64,000 nucleotides of DNA from Streptomyces sp. Root1304. GTDB taxonomy: Bacteria > Actinomycetota > Actinomycetes > Streptomycetales > Streptomycetaceae. Where the stretch lies: positions 62,001 through 126,000 of the forward strand of contig NZ_LMEP01000023.1 in the NCBI RefSeq assembly GCF_001426405.1, read 5' to 3'. Within the stretch, counting starts at the first letter, position 1. Each line of letters starts with the position of its first letter. The notes beneath the pieces are model-generated. The model saw nothing but the letters and a program-made list of their open reading frames with translations. It was not told the origin of the DNA and made no database searches. Made by a program: the position numbers and the translations under genes. Below, in pieces: positions 8,547 through 17,976 of the stretch.

Positions 8547-8719
8547 AACGGCGCGTACTGGTTCACCGGTGCTCCGGCCTCCCGCTCGCGCGTCAGGTAC
8601 GCCTTGAGGCCGAGACCCGGGAAGTCGTCGAGCAGATGGCCCCTGGTCGCCACCCGCTCCCGGATGATCCCCATGTCGTAGTCGGCGGGCAGGGTGATCT
8701 CGTACTGCATGGCGTGCAC
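8135..8719 (-). CDS. DUF4865 family protein
   Basis: Uncharacterised protein of the DUF4865 family, 194 residues. It is recognised by the opening MQYEITLPADYDMGIIRERVATRGHLLDDFPGLGLKAY (read here in parts) and the FYLWAAPEGMNAFLWG segment, features shared with monooxygenase-like ABM-fold proteins. GTG 8719 is favoured because GGAGA stands 8 bp before it; ATG 8710 is the alternative. It lies 68 bp downstream of a TetR gene on the same strand, a common pairing, so it is probably co-transcribed with and controlled by that repressor. Function unknown. Its 3' end is overlapped by the extended methyltransferase frame. Confidence 0.82.
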   Translation of the reverse strand: MHAMQYEITLPADYDMGIIRERVATRGHLLDDFPGLGLKAYLTREREAGAPVNQYAPFYLWAAPEGMNAFLWGPGFQGIVNDFGRPVVQHWTGLAYGEGPAAASAPGAATRRRTGLGEGVPPGEAVAEAVARHAREARRDGVVASALAIDPRHWELLVFTLWAGTEAPAGDGERFRVLHLSAPGRAALGAGRQW

Positions 8720-8787
8720 GGGAACGGTCTCCGGTTCTCTCGTGGGGGCTCGGTTCTACGGGCGGAACGCCGGCCGGGCGCGCCGGT

Positions 8788-9387
8788 TCACGGCTGCCGC
8801 GGCCGTCCGGCGCCTCCGCGCGGCGCGAGCAGCGTCAGCAGCCCCCGTACCGCGCTGTCGAACGGCGCCGGCGACCCCGTCGCACGCGCCAGGACGTACC
8901 CGCCCTGCACGGTCGCCAGGACCGTCGCCGCGAGCTCGCCCGCGTCGAGGGCACCGCCCCCGCCCAACTCGCCGCTGTCCAGACCCTCCTGGACGACCTC
9001 GGTGAGCCGGGCGCGCAGCCGGCCGAGCACCTCGTCGACCGGCGCGCGCAGCGCGGGGTCGGCGATCACCTCGGGGTCCATCGTCAGCCGCCCCACGGGG
9101 CAGCCCCGCAGGACGTCCCGCTCGCGCAGCAGATACGCCTCGACGCGGGCGTACGCGGAGCCCCCGCCGCCCAGCACGGCCTCGGCCGCCGCCCCCATCT
9201 CCTCGGCGGTCCGCCGGATCGCCGCGAGCGCCAGGTCCGGCTTGCCCGCGAAGTGGTGGTACATGCTGCCCTGGCCCGCGCCCGCCGCCTGCTGCACGGC
9301 CCTGGGGCTGGTCCCCACGTAACCGCGCTCCCACAGCAGCTCGCGGGTGGCCTCGATCAGTCGCTCCGACGTGCTCGCACCGTCCAT
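8788..9387 (-). CDS. TetR/AcrR family regulator
   Basis: One-component repressor of 199 residues. The N-terminal HTH reads RLIEATRELLWERGYVGTSPRAVQQAAGAGQGSMYHHFAGKPDL, the normal TetR DNA-binding domain, followed by a helical ligand domain of the LmrA/YxaF-like type (C-terminal TVLATVQGGYVLARA). ATG 9387 is chosen; a 20-bp palindrome starts 9 bp upstream of it and is likely its own operator. Downstream is the DUF4865 gene. Divergently upstream is the SHOCT-ABC-FtsX operon, which may share control. Ligand unknown. Confidence 0.9.
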   Translation of the reverse strand: MDGASTSERLIEATRELLWERGYVGTSPRAVQQAAGAGQGSMYHHFAGKPDLALAAIRRTAEEMGAAAEAVLGGGGSAYARVEAYLLRERDVLRGCPVGRLTMDPEVIADPALRAPVDEVLGRLRARLTEVVQEGLDSGELGGGGALDAGELAATVLATVQGGYVLARATGSPAPFDSAVRGLLTLLAPRGGAGRPRQP

Positions 9388-9395
9388 GACCGCAC

Positions 9396-9415
9396 TGTAC
9401 ATACCAGTAGGTACA
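9396..9415. promoter_or_regulatory. Palindromic operator between tetR and SHOCT-ABC operon
   Basis: TGTACATACCAGTAGGTACA is a 20-bp near-perfect inverted repeat (8 of 10 positions pair) in the divergent region. It matches the usual size and symmetry of TetR-family operators and lies 9 bp upstream of the tetR start. Autoregulation is likely; control of the operon starting at 9558 is possible. Confidence 0.6.
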
Positions 9416-9557
9416 ACCGTGAAGGCCCTCCTGCGGCGCCCTCGTACTCCCCCCGTCGTACGCGCGAAGCCGCTGCCCGTACGACGCCCCGGACCCCCTC
9501 CCGGCGGGAGGCTCGAACCAGGACATCACCCCAGCGCATCCGAGGAGCTGAACCCTC

Positions 9558-9874
9558 ATGAACACACTCGCCTACGCGGGCCCCGGCCCGTGGGCCCTGC
9601 TCTTCCCCCTCGTCTGGGCCGTCGCGATCGTCGGGATCGTCACCGTCGCCCGGCGCGCCGGATGGCGGCGCGGCCGACGCGGGCACGGCCCCTACGGCGG
9701 CTTCGGCCACGACCCGGAACACGGCCGTGACGGTGGTCCGGACGAGAACTCGCCCATCGCCCTGCTCGGCCACCGCTTCGCGGCCGGCGAGATCGACGAG
9801 GACGAGTACTGGCGCCGGCTGACCGTCCTGGAGGAGCAGTTCGGCCGCACCACGGACTCCAAGGGGCGCCGGAC

Positions 9875-9878
<4 letters not shown>
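9558..9878 (+). CDS. SHOCT domain membrane protein
   Basis: Small protein of 106 residues with one N-terminal transmembrane helix (ALLFPLVWAVAIVGIVTVA), a basic and Gly-rich linker, and a C-terminal SHOCT motif (LLGHRFAAGEIDEDEYWRRLTVLEE split across about residues 68-94). SHOCT domains occur at C-termini of membrane proteins and are thought to mediate oligomerisation. A GAGGAG ribosome site precedes ATG 9558. Its stop overlaps the ATG of the ABC ATPase gene (ATGA), making it the first gene of a three-gene export operon. Its role in the transporter is unknown. Confidence 0.85.
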
Positions 9879-10749
<871 letters not shown>

Positions 10750-10753
<4 letters not shown>

Positions 10754-13308
10754 GCACCCCCGCCGCCCTCCGCCTCGCCCGGTCCTCCCTCCGTGCCCAC
10801 CGGCGCCGCTTCCTCGGCACCTTCGCCGCGGTGCTCCTCGGCGTCGCCTTCCTCACCGGCACCCTCGTCATGGGCGACACCCTGCGAGCGAGCTTCGACT
10901 CGCTGTTCACCGGCGCCACCCGCGGCACCGACGCCGTCGTCCGCAGCGCCGTGACCGTGACCGCACCCGGCGAGGCCCAGGGCACCCGGGGTCCCGTCGA
11001 CGCGGCCCTCGCCGAGCGCCTCGCGCGCGTGCCCGGGGTCGCGGCCGCCGCACCCCGGATCGAGGGCGCGGGCCAGCTCCTGGCCGCCGACGGCACCCCC
11101 GTCGGCGGAAAGGGCCCGCCCACCCTCGCCGGGAACTGGATCGACGACCCGGCCCTCAACCCGTACAAGCTCGCCGAGGGCCGCGCCCCGAGCGCCCCCG
11201 GTGAGGTGGTCGTCAACCGGGGCGCCGCGAAGACGGCCGGTCTCGGACTGGGCGACACGACCATCCTGCGCACCCCCGACCCGGTGAAGGTCACCGTCGT
11301 CGGACTCGCCACCTTCGGCGGCGAGGACGGCATGGGGCAGGTCACCTGGGCCGGCCTCACCCGCGCCGACGCGGAGAAGCACCTGACCGCGCGCCCCGGC
11401 GAGGCGACCGGCATCGCCGTACGCGCGGGTCCCGGCGTCTCCCAGGACGAGCTGGTCGCCGCCCTCGGGCCCGCCCTGCCCGACGGGGTGGAGGCGATCA
11501 CCGGGCAGCGGGCCGCCGAGGAGAACACGGAGATGGTCTCCGGCCGGTTCCTCAGCCTGTTCACCACCTTCCTGCTGGTGTTCAGCGGGGTCGCGGTGCT
11601 CGTCTCGGTCTTCACCATCCACAACACCTTCGCCGTCCTCGTCGCCCAGCGGACCCGCGAGAACGCCCTGCTGCGCGCCCTCGGCGCCGCCCGCCGCCAG
11701 GTGGTCACCGGCACCCTCGCCGAGGCGCTGACCGTCGGTCTGCTCGCCTCGCTGGGCGGGCTGCTCGCCGGCGTCGGCGTGGCCGCCGGCCTCCAGGCGC
11801 TGTTCCCGGCCGTCGGATTCCCCTTCCCCGAGGGCGACCTCGTCGTCTCCGGCACCTCCCTGCTGCTGCCGCTCGCCGTCGGACTCGCGGTCTGCGCCGG
11901 TTCGGCGCTGCTCCCCGCCGTACGGGCCGGACGCACGGCACCGCTCGCCGCGCTCCGCGAGACACACGTCGACACCTCGGGCACCTCACGCGCGCGCGGG
12001 CTCACCGGCGGGGCCCTGCTCGCCGTCGCGGCCGGCACGGTGCTCGCCGGAGTGCTCGGCACCCCCTCGCTGCTCCTCGCCGCCATCGGCGCCGCGCTCG
12101 CCGTCGCCGCCTTCGTGGTCCTCGGGCCGGTCGCCGCCTCGGTCGCCCTCCGGGTCCTCGGCCGCCCGCTGCGCGGGGCCAACCGGGGGCTCGCCCGCCG
12201 CAACGCGCTGCGCAGCCCCGGGCGTACGGCCGCCACGGCCACCGCCCTGATGATCGGCGTCGCCGTCGTCACCCTCTTCACCGTCTTCGCCGCCTCCCTC
12301 AAGGCGACGACGGACGACACGATCGACCGTTCCTTCGCGGGCGACGTGGCCATCAGCGGGGCCTCGTTCGGGGCCGGCGGCACCGGGCTCAGCCCGGGTC
12401 TCGCGCCCGCCGTCGCCGCCCTGCCCGAGGTGGACACGGCCGTCGGCCTGGGGCGCGGTGCGGCCGACGTCGACGGCCGGGGCCGGGCCCTGACCGTCAC
12501 CGACCCCGCCGCGCTCGCCCGCACCCTGGATCTCGGGGCGGTACGGGGCTCCCTCGGCGGCCTGGGCGCGGACGGTCTGGCCGTCGCCGCCGACGAGGCC
12601 GCCGCGTCCGGTCTGGCGCCCGGCCGGACGGCCGAGCTGACGTTCACCGACGGCACCCGGCGCACCTTCACCGTGCGGGCCGTCTACGAACGCTCCGACC
12701 TTGCGGGCGACTACCTGGTCACCCGGGAGGCGTGGGCACCGCACCGCACGCAGGACGCCGACCGGCTGGTCGCCGTCTCCTTCGCCGACGGCGTCAACGT
12801 CGCGCAGGGCAAGGCGGCCGTGACGGAGGTCGCCGACCGCTACGGCCGGCCCGAGGTGCAGACCAGGGACGAGTACGCGGCGTCCTCCGCGGGCGGCATC
12901 GACATGATGCTCACCCTCGTCTACGCGCTCCTCGCCCTCGCCGTCCTCATCGCGCTGCTCGGCATCGCCAACACGCTGACCCTGTCCGTCCACGAACGCA
13001 CCCGGGAACTCGGCCTGTTGCGGGCCGTCGGACAGACCCAAGCGCAGCTGCGGGCCATGGTCCGGTGGGAGTCGGTCCTGGTGGCCGCGTTCGGCACGCT
13101 CGGCGGGCTGACGCTCGGCGGATTCCTCGGGTGGGTGCTCGTCCGCGCCTCGGAGGGCTCGGGCGACAGCGCGTTCACCTTCGCCCTGCCCGTGGCGCGG
13201 CTGGCGGCCGTGGCGCTGGTCGGGCTGCTCGCGGGAGCCGCGGCGGCCTGGCGTCCGGCGCGCCGGGCGGCCCGGCTGGAGGTCCTGCGGGCCATCGCCA
13301 CGGAGTGA
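10750..13308 (+). CDS. FtsX-like ABC permease
   Basis: Large permease of 852 residues. An N-terminal transmembrane helix (FLGTFAAVLLGVAFLTGTLVMG) is followed by a MacB-type extracellular domain, a first FtsX block (about 275-390, FTIHNTFAVLVAQRTRENALLRALGAARRQV), a second extracellular domain and a second FtsX block at the C-terminus (NTLTLSVHERTRELGLLRAVGQT). The duplicated FtsX domain with paired extracellular domains is usual for actinobacterial members. It starts inside the stop of the ATPase gene. Together with that ATPase it should form a mechanotransmission-type exporter rather than a channel transporter. Confidence 0.92.
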
Positions 13309-13355
13309 GCGCGGCGGGCGGGGCCGGGCCCGGTGGGCACCCGGCGGGCACCCGG

Positions 13356-13371
13356 CGGTCCTCGCGGACCG
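13356..13371. terminator. Short hairpin between convergent genes
   Basis: CGGTCC and GGACCG form a perfect 6-bp stem with a TCGC loop between the FtsX permease stop and the end of the convergent ATP-binding protein gene. GC-rich direct repeats (CCCGGCGGGCA) precede it. Possible weak bidirectional terminator. Confidence 0.35.
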
Positions 13372-13375
13372 TCGG

Positions 13376-14002
13376 TCAGCCCGCGTGGCCCACCGGCACC
13401 CGGCGGGCCCGGGCGACGGCGGGCGCCGGCGCGAGGGTGGGGTCCGGGGTCGCCGCCGGGTCGGCCGGGACGCTGAGCGGGACGCCGGGGAAGGGGGAGT
13501 ACCCGAGGAAGGGGCCCTCGGTGGTGGAGCCGTGCACGGCGTAGGAACCCGTCCTGACCGGGACGGGAGGCGGCGGCGCGGAGAGCGTGAACCACACGAC
13601 CTTGCCGTCGACCCCGCAGGGCCGAACGCCCCAACTCTCGCTGACCGCACCGACGATGGCGAGGCCGCGGCCGGAGGTGGCCAGCTCGTCGGCACCGCCG
13701 GAGACGTCGAAGGCGTCGAGCGGGTCCGCGCTGCCGGCCTCCGGTATGCGGGGGTCGTGGTCCCGGACGGAGACCGTGAGACGGTCGAGCAGCAGCTCGA
13801 TCTCCACGGTGCACCGCTTGTCCGGCCGCGCGTGCCGGTGGACATTGGTCAGAAGCTCCGTGACGCCCAGGACGGCGGGGTCGACCAGGGCGTCGAGACG
13901 CCAGTGGCGCAGATGCGCGGAGACAATCCTGCGGACCTGACCGATCCGCGACGGCAGGGCCTGAAGCTCCACCGCGTAATACCTGCTCGGCTCGCTGATC
14001 AC
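13376..14002 (-). CDS. RsbW-like ATP-binding protein (GHKL anti-sigma/regulatory kinase type)
   Basis: Stand-alone HATPase_c domain protein of the large Streptomyces family related to anti-sigma factors RsbW/SpoIIAB. The N-box is VLGVTELLTNVHRHA, the G1 box VRDHDPRIP, and the G2 box TSGRGLAIVGAVSESWGV; the fold fills about residues 10-140. The remaining 65 residues are Pro/Ala/Val-rich and probably unstructured. GTG 14002 is chosen because homologues start just before the EPSRYYAVELQALPSRIGQVRR strand. There is no sigma-factor or anti-anti-sigma gene beside it, so its partner is unknown. Confidence 0.8.
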   Translation of the reverse strand: MISEPSRYYAVELQALPSRIGQVRRIVSAHLRHWRLDALVDPAVLGVTELLTNVHRHARPDKRCTVEIELLLDRLTVSVRDHDPRIPEAGSADPLDAFDVSGGADELATSGRGLAIVGAVSESWGVRPCGVDGKVVWFTLSAPPPPVPVRTGSYAVHGSTTEGPFLGYSPFPGVPLSVPADPAATPDPTLAPAPAVARARRVPVGHAG

Positions 14003-14247
14003 GGCTGCGACTCCCCGAAGTAGTCCGGAAGAAGACGAAGATTCGGATCTCACATGCGGTACAGCAGGGTGGCGACCTGAACGTGACGTCACCACCGGTC
14101 AACCCTCGGTGAGGTGCTTCCAGCCTGAACCAGTGGTGACCGTCCCGCAACTCACGGCGACGGGGGCCGGTGTCGTCCCGCTGCCCGACCCGGGCCGCCG
14201 ACGGGGCTCGGCGCCGCCCGTCGTCCGCTTCCGGCAGTCTGCGGGCC

Positions 14248-14580
14248 TCAGCGGCGGCCCGCGGCCCGTTTCAGGGCCGCGAGGAAGCGCCCCGACTCCT
14301 CCGACGTGTCCTGACGGGCCTCTTCGGCGCCCCGGCCCCGCTCCTTGTGCAGCGTCAGCCGGTACCGGGTGCCGTTGACGGTCGCGACCGCCTCGTCGGG
14401 CTTCGCGAACCACGGGCGGCCCGCCCGCACCGCGTCCACCGGCGCGCTGTCGATCTCGCTGCCGTAACTCGTGAGCAGCGCGAGGCGGCCGTCCTCGATG
14501 CGTACCTCGCCCGCGCGCGTCAGTGACCTCGGCCAGCGGGCGATCCTCACGCCCCTGGCGGTGAACTCGGGTTCCGACAT
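14248..14580 (-). CDS. Conserved hypothetical protein
   Basis: A 110-residue protein without a recognised domain. It is rich in charged residues, predicted mainly beta (repeated RLALLTSYG, RYRLTLHKE strands) and ends in a basic Ala/Arg helix. Codon usage is normal for a real gene and an AAGGGG site stands upstream of ATG 14580. It lies alone between the anti-sigma-like gene and the cysteine desulfhydrase gene, with a 245-bp gap on one side that shows nothing recognisable. Confidence 0.6.
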   Translation of the reverse strand: MSEPEFTARGVRIARWPRSLTRAGEVRIEDGRLALLTSYGSEIDSAPVDAVRAGRPWFAKPDEAVATVNGTRYRLTLHKERGRGAEEARQDTSEESGRFLAALKRAAGRR

Positions 14581-14755
14581 ACCGATCCGCCCCTTTCACC
14601 CGGTTGTCGCTCCCAGTGTGCCGGGCCTTCGGCGCCCGCACCAGTACCCCTTCCGCAAGCCATCCCTATGGAGAGTCAAAGGAAACGTTTGCCCAGGTGG
14701 GAGGGGTATTGTCGGCATCGGGGCAAGCAGGGGAAGCGACCGAGGAGAGGCACGG

Positions 14756-15898
14756 ATGAGCACCACGGAGAACAGTGCGGTGAGCGGTGCCGCCGCCGCG
14801 GCGGTGACCGTCGACGTCGACCGCAGCGATCCGGCGTACCGGAGCTGGCTCAAGGAGGCCGTCCGCAAGGTCCAGGCGGACGCCAACCGCTCGGCCGACA
14901 CCCACCTGTTGCGCTTCCCGCTCCCCGAGAAGTGGGGCATCGACCTCTACCTCAAGGACGAGTCGACCCACCCCACCGGCAGCCTCAAGCACCGGCTCGC
15001 CCGCTCGCTCTTCCTGTACGGCCTCTGCAACGGCTGGGTCCGGCCGGGCAAGCCCGTCATCGAGGCCTCCAGCGGCTCGACCGCCGTCTCCGAGGCGTAC
15101 TTCGCGAAGCTCATCGGTGTGCCGTTCATCGCCGTGATGCCGCGGACGACCAGCCCCGAGAAGTGCCGGCTGATCGAGTTCCACGGCGGGCGGTGCCACT
15201 TCGTCGACGACTCGCGCACGATGTACGACGAGGCCGCCGCGCTCGCCGAGCGGACCGGCGGCCACTACATGGACCAGTTCACCTACGCGGAGCGGGCCAC
15301 CGACTGGCGCGGCAACAACAACATCGCCGAATCGATGTACCAGCAGCTGAAGCTGGAGCGCTACCCGGAACCCGCCTGGATCGTGGCCACCGCGGGCACC
15401 GGCGGCACCTCGGCCACCATCGCCCGCTACGTCCACTACATGCAGCACGACACCCGGATCTGTGTCGCCGACCCGGAGAACTCCTGTTTCTTCGACGGCT
15501 GGACGCACCACGACCCGGGCGCCACCGCCGACTGCGGCTCGCGCATCGAGGGCATCGGCCGCCCCCGCATGGAGCCCAGCTTCGTGCCCGGTGCCGTCGA
15601 CCGCATGATGAAGGTGCCCGACGCGGCGAGCGTCGCCTCCGTCCGGGCGCTGGAGACCGCGATCGGCCGCAAGGCGGGCGGCTCCACCGGCACGGGACTG
15701 TGGAGCGCCTTCAAGATCGTGGCGGAGATGGTCGCCCACGAACGGACCGGCAGTGTCGTCACGCTGATCTGCGACCCCGGCGAGCGCTACCTCGACAAGT
15801 ACTACTCCGACGACTGGCTCGCCGCGCAGGGCCTCGACATCGCCCCGTACACCGCCGTCATCGAACGCTTCCTGGCGACGGGGGCCTGGCCGGAGTGA
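14756..15898 (+). CDS. PLP-dependent cysteine synthase-family protein, Cds1-like L-cysteine desulfhydrase
   Basis: Fold-type II PLP enzyme of 380 residues, most like the mycobacterial Cds1 group that releases sulfide, pyruvate and ammonia from L-cysteine. The PLP lysine lies in HPTGSLKHRLARSLF, the Ser/Thr loop in EASSGSTAVSEAYFAK, and the phosphate-binding glycine loop in VATAGTGGTSATIARYV. The frame is open further upstream, but ATG 14756 follows an AGGAGAGG ribosome site at the right distance. The last 41 bp overlap the convergent SRPBCC gene. A palindrome AAACGTTT (14683-14690) in the upstream region could be regulatory. Desulfhydrase rather than synthase is inferred from overall resemblance. 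Confidence 0.82.
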   Translation: MSTTENSAVSGAAAAAVTVDVDRSDPAYRSWLKEAVRKVQADANRSADTHLLRFPLPEKWGIDLYLKDESTHPTGSLKHRLARSLFLYGLCNGWVRPGKPVIEASSGSTAVSEAYFAKLIGVPFIAVMPRTTSPEKCRLIEFHGGRCHFVDDSRTMYDEAAALAERTGGHYMDQFTYAERATDWRGNNNIAESMYQQLKLERYPEPAWIVATAGTGGTSATIARYVHYMQHDTRICVADPENSCFFDGWTHHDPGATADCGSRIEGIGRPRMEPSFVPGAVDRMMKVPDAASVASVRALETAIGRKAGGSTGTGLWSAFKIVAEMVAHERTGSVVTLICDPGERYLDKYYSDDWLAAQGLDIAPYTAVIERFLATGAWPE

Positions 15899-16358
15899 GC
15901 CGCCGGTCGAGCCGGCGCGTGGCGTCCCGGAAGGACATCCCCACGCCCGGCCCGGCGAGCCGCATCGCGAACCGGAACGCCGCCGGGCCGTCGGCCGCCA
16001 TCGTCCACCGCAGCCGGGTGCCCCGGCCGTCGGGGGAGAGGGTCCACTCCTCGGCCAGGGCCGTCACGCCCGGGGCGTTGGCGGAGTCCACGCGGTAGGC
16101 GTACCGCACGTCGGGCTCGGCGGCCAGGATCGTCTCCTCGAAGACGATCCCGCCGCGGAGCCGGACGGTGCGGCCCGCCCCGTCGCCGGTCGGGACGGCG
16201 GAGGTCACGGCGGTGAACCAGGAGGGCAGGCTCCCTGTCTCCACGGCGATCGACCGGTAGACGGCCGGGGGCGGTGCGGCGAGTGCCGCCGTGAACGCCA
16301 GACGGACGGGCGCGGATGCGGTGAAGTCGAGCTCCACCGGCGTGAGTCGGCGTGCCAT
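15858..16358 (-). CDS. SRPBCC family protein
   Basis: START/Bet v1-like ligand-binding protein of 166 residues. The domain opens with FTASAPVRLAFTAALAAPPPAVYRSI, continues through the strand LRGGIVFEETILAAEPDVRYAYRV and the paired strand WTLSPDGRGTRLRWTMAADG, and ends with a helix near FRDATRRLDRRL. ATG 16358 has a GGGAGG ribosome site upstream; longer starts do not. It overlaps the cysteine desulfhydrase gene tail to tail. It is the second of three SRPBCC genes in 10 kb; they are too different to look like a recent duplication. Confidence 0.78.
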   Translation of the reverse strand: MARRLTPVELDFTASAPVRLAFTAALAAPPPAVYRSIAVETGSLPSWFTAVTSAVPTGDGAGRTVRLRGGIVFEETILAAEPDVRYAYRVDSANAPGVTALAEEWTLSPDGRGTRLRWTMAADGPAAFRFAMRLAGPGVGMSFRDATRRLDRRLTPARPPSPGSVR

Positions 16359-16503
16359 GGACCGAACCTCCCAGGACGAAGCGGAAGAGCACCCTAACTG
16401 ACGTGCTGTCAACAGCCCAGGGGGAGGGGGCTACGGAGAGCCCGGCCGAACGGATTCCCGCCGCCGGGGCTTCTGGAGTTGCGGGGGTGCCGGAGCCGTT
16501 AGG

Positions 16504-16550
16504 GCTGCTGGAGCTGCTGGAGCTGCTGGAGCTGCTGGAGCTGCCGGAGC
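16504..16550. repeat. 9-bp simple repeat (GCTGCTGGA)n
   Basis: About five head-to-tail copies of GCTGCTGGA lie in the 219-bp gap between two SRPBCC genes. The gap has no gene. Read on the plus strand it would encode Leu-Leu-Glu repeats, but no convincing gene frame surrounds it. Confidence 0.8.
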
Positions 16551-16577
16551 CGCCCCACCGCCCCAACCCGCCCCCGC

Positions 16578-17018
16578 TCACCCGTTCCGCAGCAGCCCGT
16601 CCACCGCCCGGCCGAACAGGAACCGCCCCGCCCGCCCGAGCACCGGATCGAAGACCCTCGGCACGCCGCGCACGGACAGCTCCTCCGTCCACACCACCCG
16701 GCTCCCGCCACCGGGCATCCCGGTGACCTCGACCAGTGCCCAACCGCGTACCACCCGGCCCGACTTCTCCAGCCTGCACACCCCGGGGGCGTCCGCCGCG
16801 GGAGGTTCCCAGCGCACGACCTCCATCGGGTCGTCGAAGGACAGACCGCCGATTCCGGTACGGGCGGTGAAACGGGTCCCGGTCCGGTTCGGGCCCGGGG
16901 TCAGCACCCGCGTCCGGGTCAGCGGCACCTGGCGGCCGTGCGCCGGCCAGTCCGTGAGCCGCCGCCACACCTCCTCCGGCGCGGACGGCACCGTCCGCTC
17001 CACCCGGAAGAGGCTCAC
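16578..17018 (-). CDS. SRPBCC family protein
   Basis: Polyketide cyclase/dehydrase-like START-fold protein of 146 residues: FRVERTVPSAPEEVWRRLTDWPAHGRQVP at the N-terminus, a central WEPPAADAPGVCRLEKSG strand and a C-terminal helix LGRAGRFLFGRAVDGLL. GTG 17018 overlaps the DeoR stop by 4 bp, so the two are translationally coupled and the SRPBCC protein is probably made whenever the regulator is. The frame is open far upstream but inside the DeoR gene. Ligand unknown. Confidence 0.82.
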   Translation of the reverse strand: MSLFRVERTVPSAPEEVWRRLTDWPAHGRQVPLTRTRVLTPGPNRTGTRFTARTGIGGLSFDDPMEVVRWEPPAADAPGVCRLEKSGRVVRGWALVEVTGMPGGGSRVVWTEELSVRGVPRVFDPVLGRAGRFLFGRAVDGLLRNG

Positions 17019-17842
17019 GCCGGCTCCTCGCCCGCCACCACCAGTCCCGGCAGGTGCTCCGTGACCTCCGCGCGCACTCCCTCGGGCAGGCCCCGGTCCG
17101 TCACCCAGGTGTCCACCTCTGTCAGGTCGGCGAAGGAACTCAGCCCCACCGTCCCCCACTTGGTGTGGTCCGCGACCACCACCACCTCGCGCGCGGATCG
17201 CATCAGGCACCGGTTCGTCTCCGCCTCCGCCAGGTTCGGCGTGGAGAGACCCGCCTCCACCGACACGCCGTGCACGCCGAGGAACAGCAGGTCGAAGTGG
17301 AGCGAGCGCACCGCCCGGTCCGCCACCGGCCCCACCAGGGCGTCGGACGGCGTGCGCATGCCGCCGGTCAGCACCACCGTCGCCGCACCGCGCCGCGACT
17401 CGCCGCCGCCGGAGGTGAGTTGGGCCTCGTGGAACACGTCCGCGACCCGGACCGAGTTGGTCACCACCGTCAGGTCCGGCACGTCGAGCAGGTGCCGGGC
17501 GAGGGCGTAGGTGGTCGTGCCGCCGGAGAGGGCGATGGCCGTGCCCGGCGCCACCAGGGCCGCCGCGGCCCTCGCGATGTCGTCCTTGGCGCTCGGTTCG
17601 AGCACCGACTTGGCTTCGAAGCCCGGCTCGTGGGTACTCGCCTCGACCACCGGAACGGCCCCGCCGTGCACCTTCGCGAGCATGCCCTGCCGGGCCAGCG
17701 CGTCGAGATCGCGGCGGATCGTCATGTCCGAGACGCTCAGACGACGGGTCAGCTCGTTGACCCGGACGCCGCCGCGCCGCCGGACCTCGTCGAGGATCAG
17801 GGCGCGCCGCTGCTCCGCGAGGAGGTTCTGGTTGTCAGTCAC
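17015..17842 (-). CDS. DeoR/GlpR family transcriptional regulator
   Basis: Sugar-phosphate-responsive repressor of 275 residues. The N-terminal DeoR HTH reads RRALILDEVRRRGGVRVNELTRRLSVSDMTIRRDLDALARQGMLAKVHGGA, followed by the DeoRC sensor domain with SGGTTTYALARHL (phosphate-binding loop), VVTNSVRVADV and VLTGGMRTPSDALVGP. GTG 17842 begins the conserved block; the frame extends upstream only as low-complexity sequence. It is co-transcribed with an SRPBCC gene and divergent from a large membrane protein gene 134 bp away. No sugar operon lies next to it, so its target is unclear. Confidence 0.9.
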   Translation of the reverse strand: MTDNQNLLAEQRRALILDEVRRRGGVRVNELTRRLSVSDMTIRRDLDALARQGMLAKVHGGAVPVVEASTHEPGFEAKSVLEPSAKDDIARAAAALVAPGTAIALSGGTTTYALARHLLDVPDLTVVTNSVRVADVFHEAQLTSGGGESRRGAATVVLTGGMRTPSDALVGPVADRAVRSLHFDLLFLGVHGVSVEAGLSTPNLAEAETNRCLMRSAREVVVVADHTKWGTVGLSSFADLTEVDTWVTDRGLPEGVRAEVTEHLPGLVVAGEEPA

Positions 17843-17976
17843 CGCCGGGGCCGGTCCTTCCGCAGAAGACAAGGGGATGGTTGTCGGATTCGGTGAGGGA
17901 CGGTGCGCAGGCGCACGCCCGTCCGCGATCCTGGTGCCGACGACGCATCTTCCCACCCTGAGAGGAAGTCGCCTCA

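Noticed and set aside
14471..14755. Longer start of the cysteine desulfhydrase gene
   Set aside because: The extension overlaps the divergent hypothetical gene and lacks conserved sequence; a clear ribosome site precedes ATG 14756.
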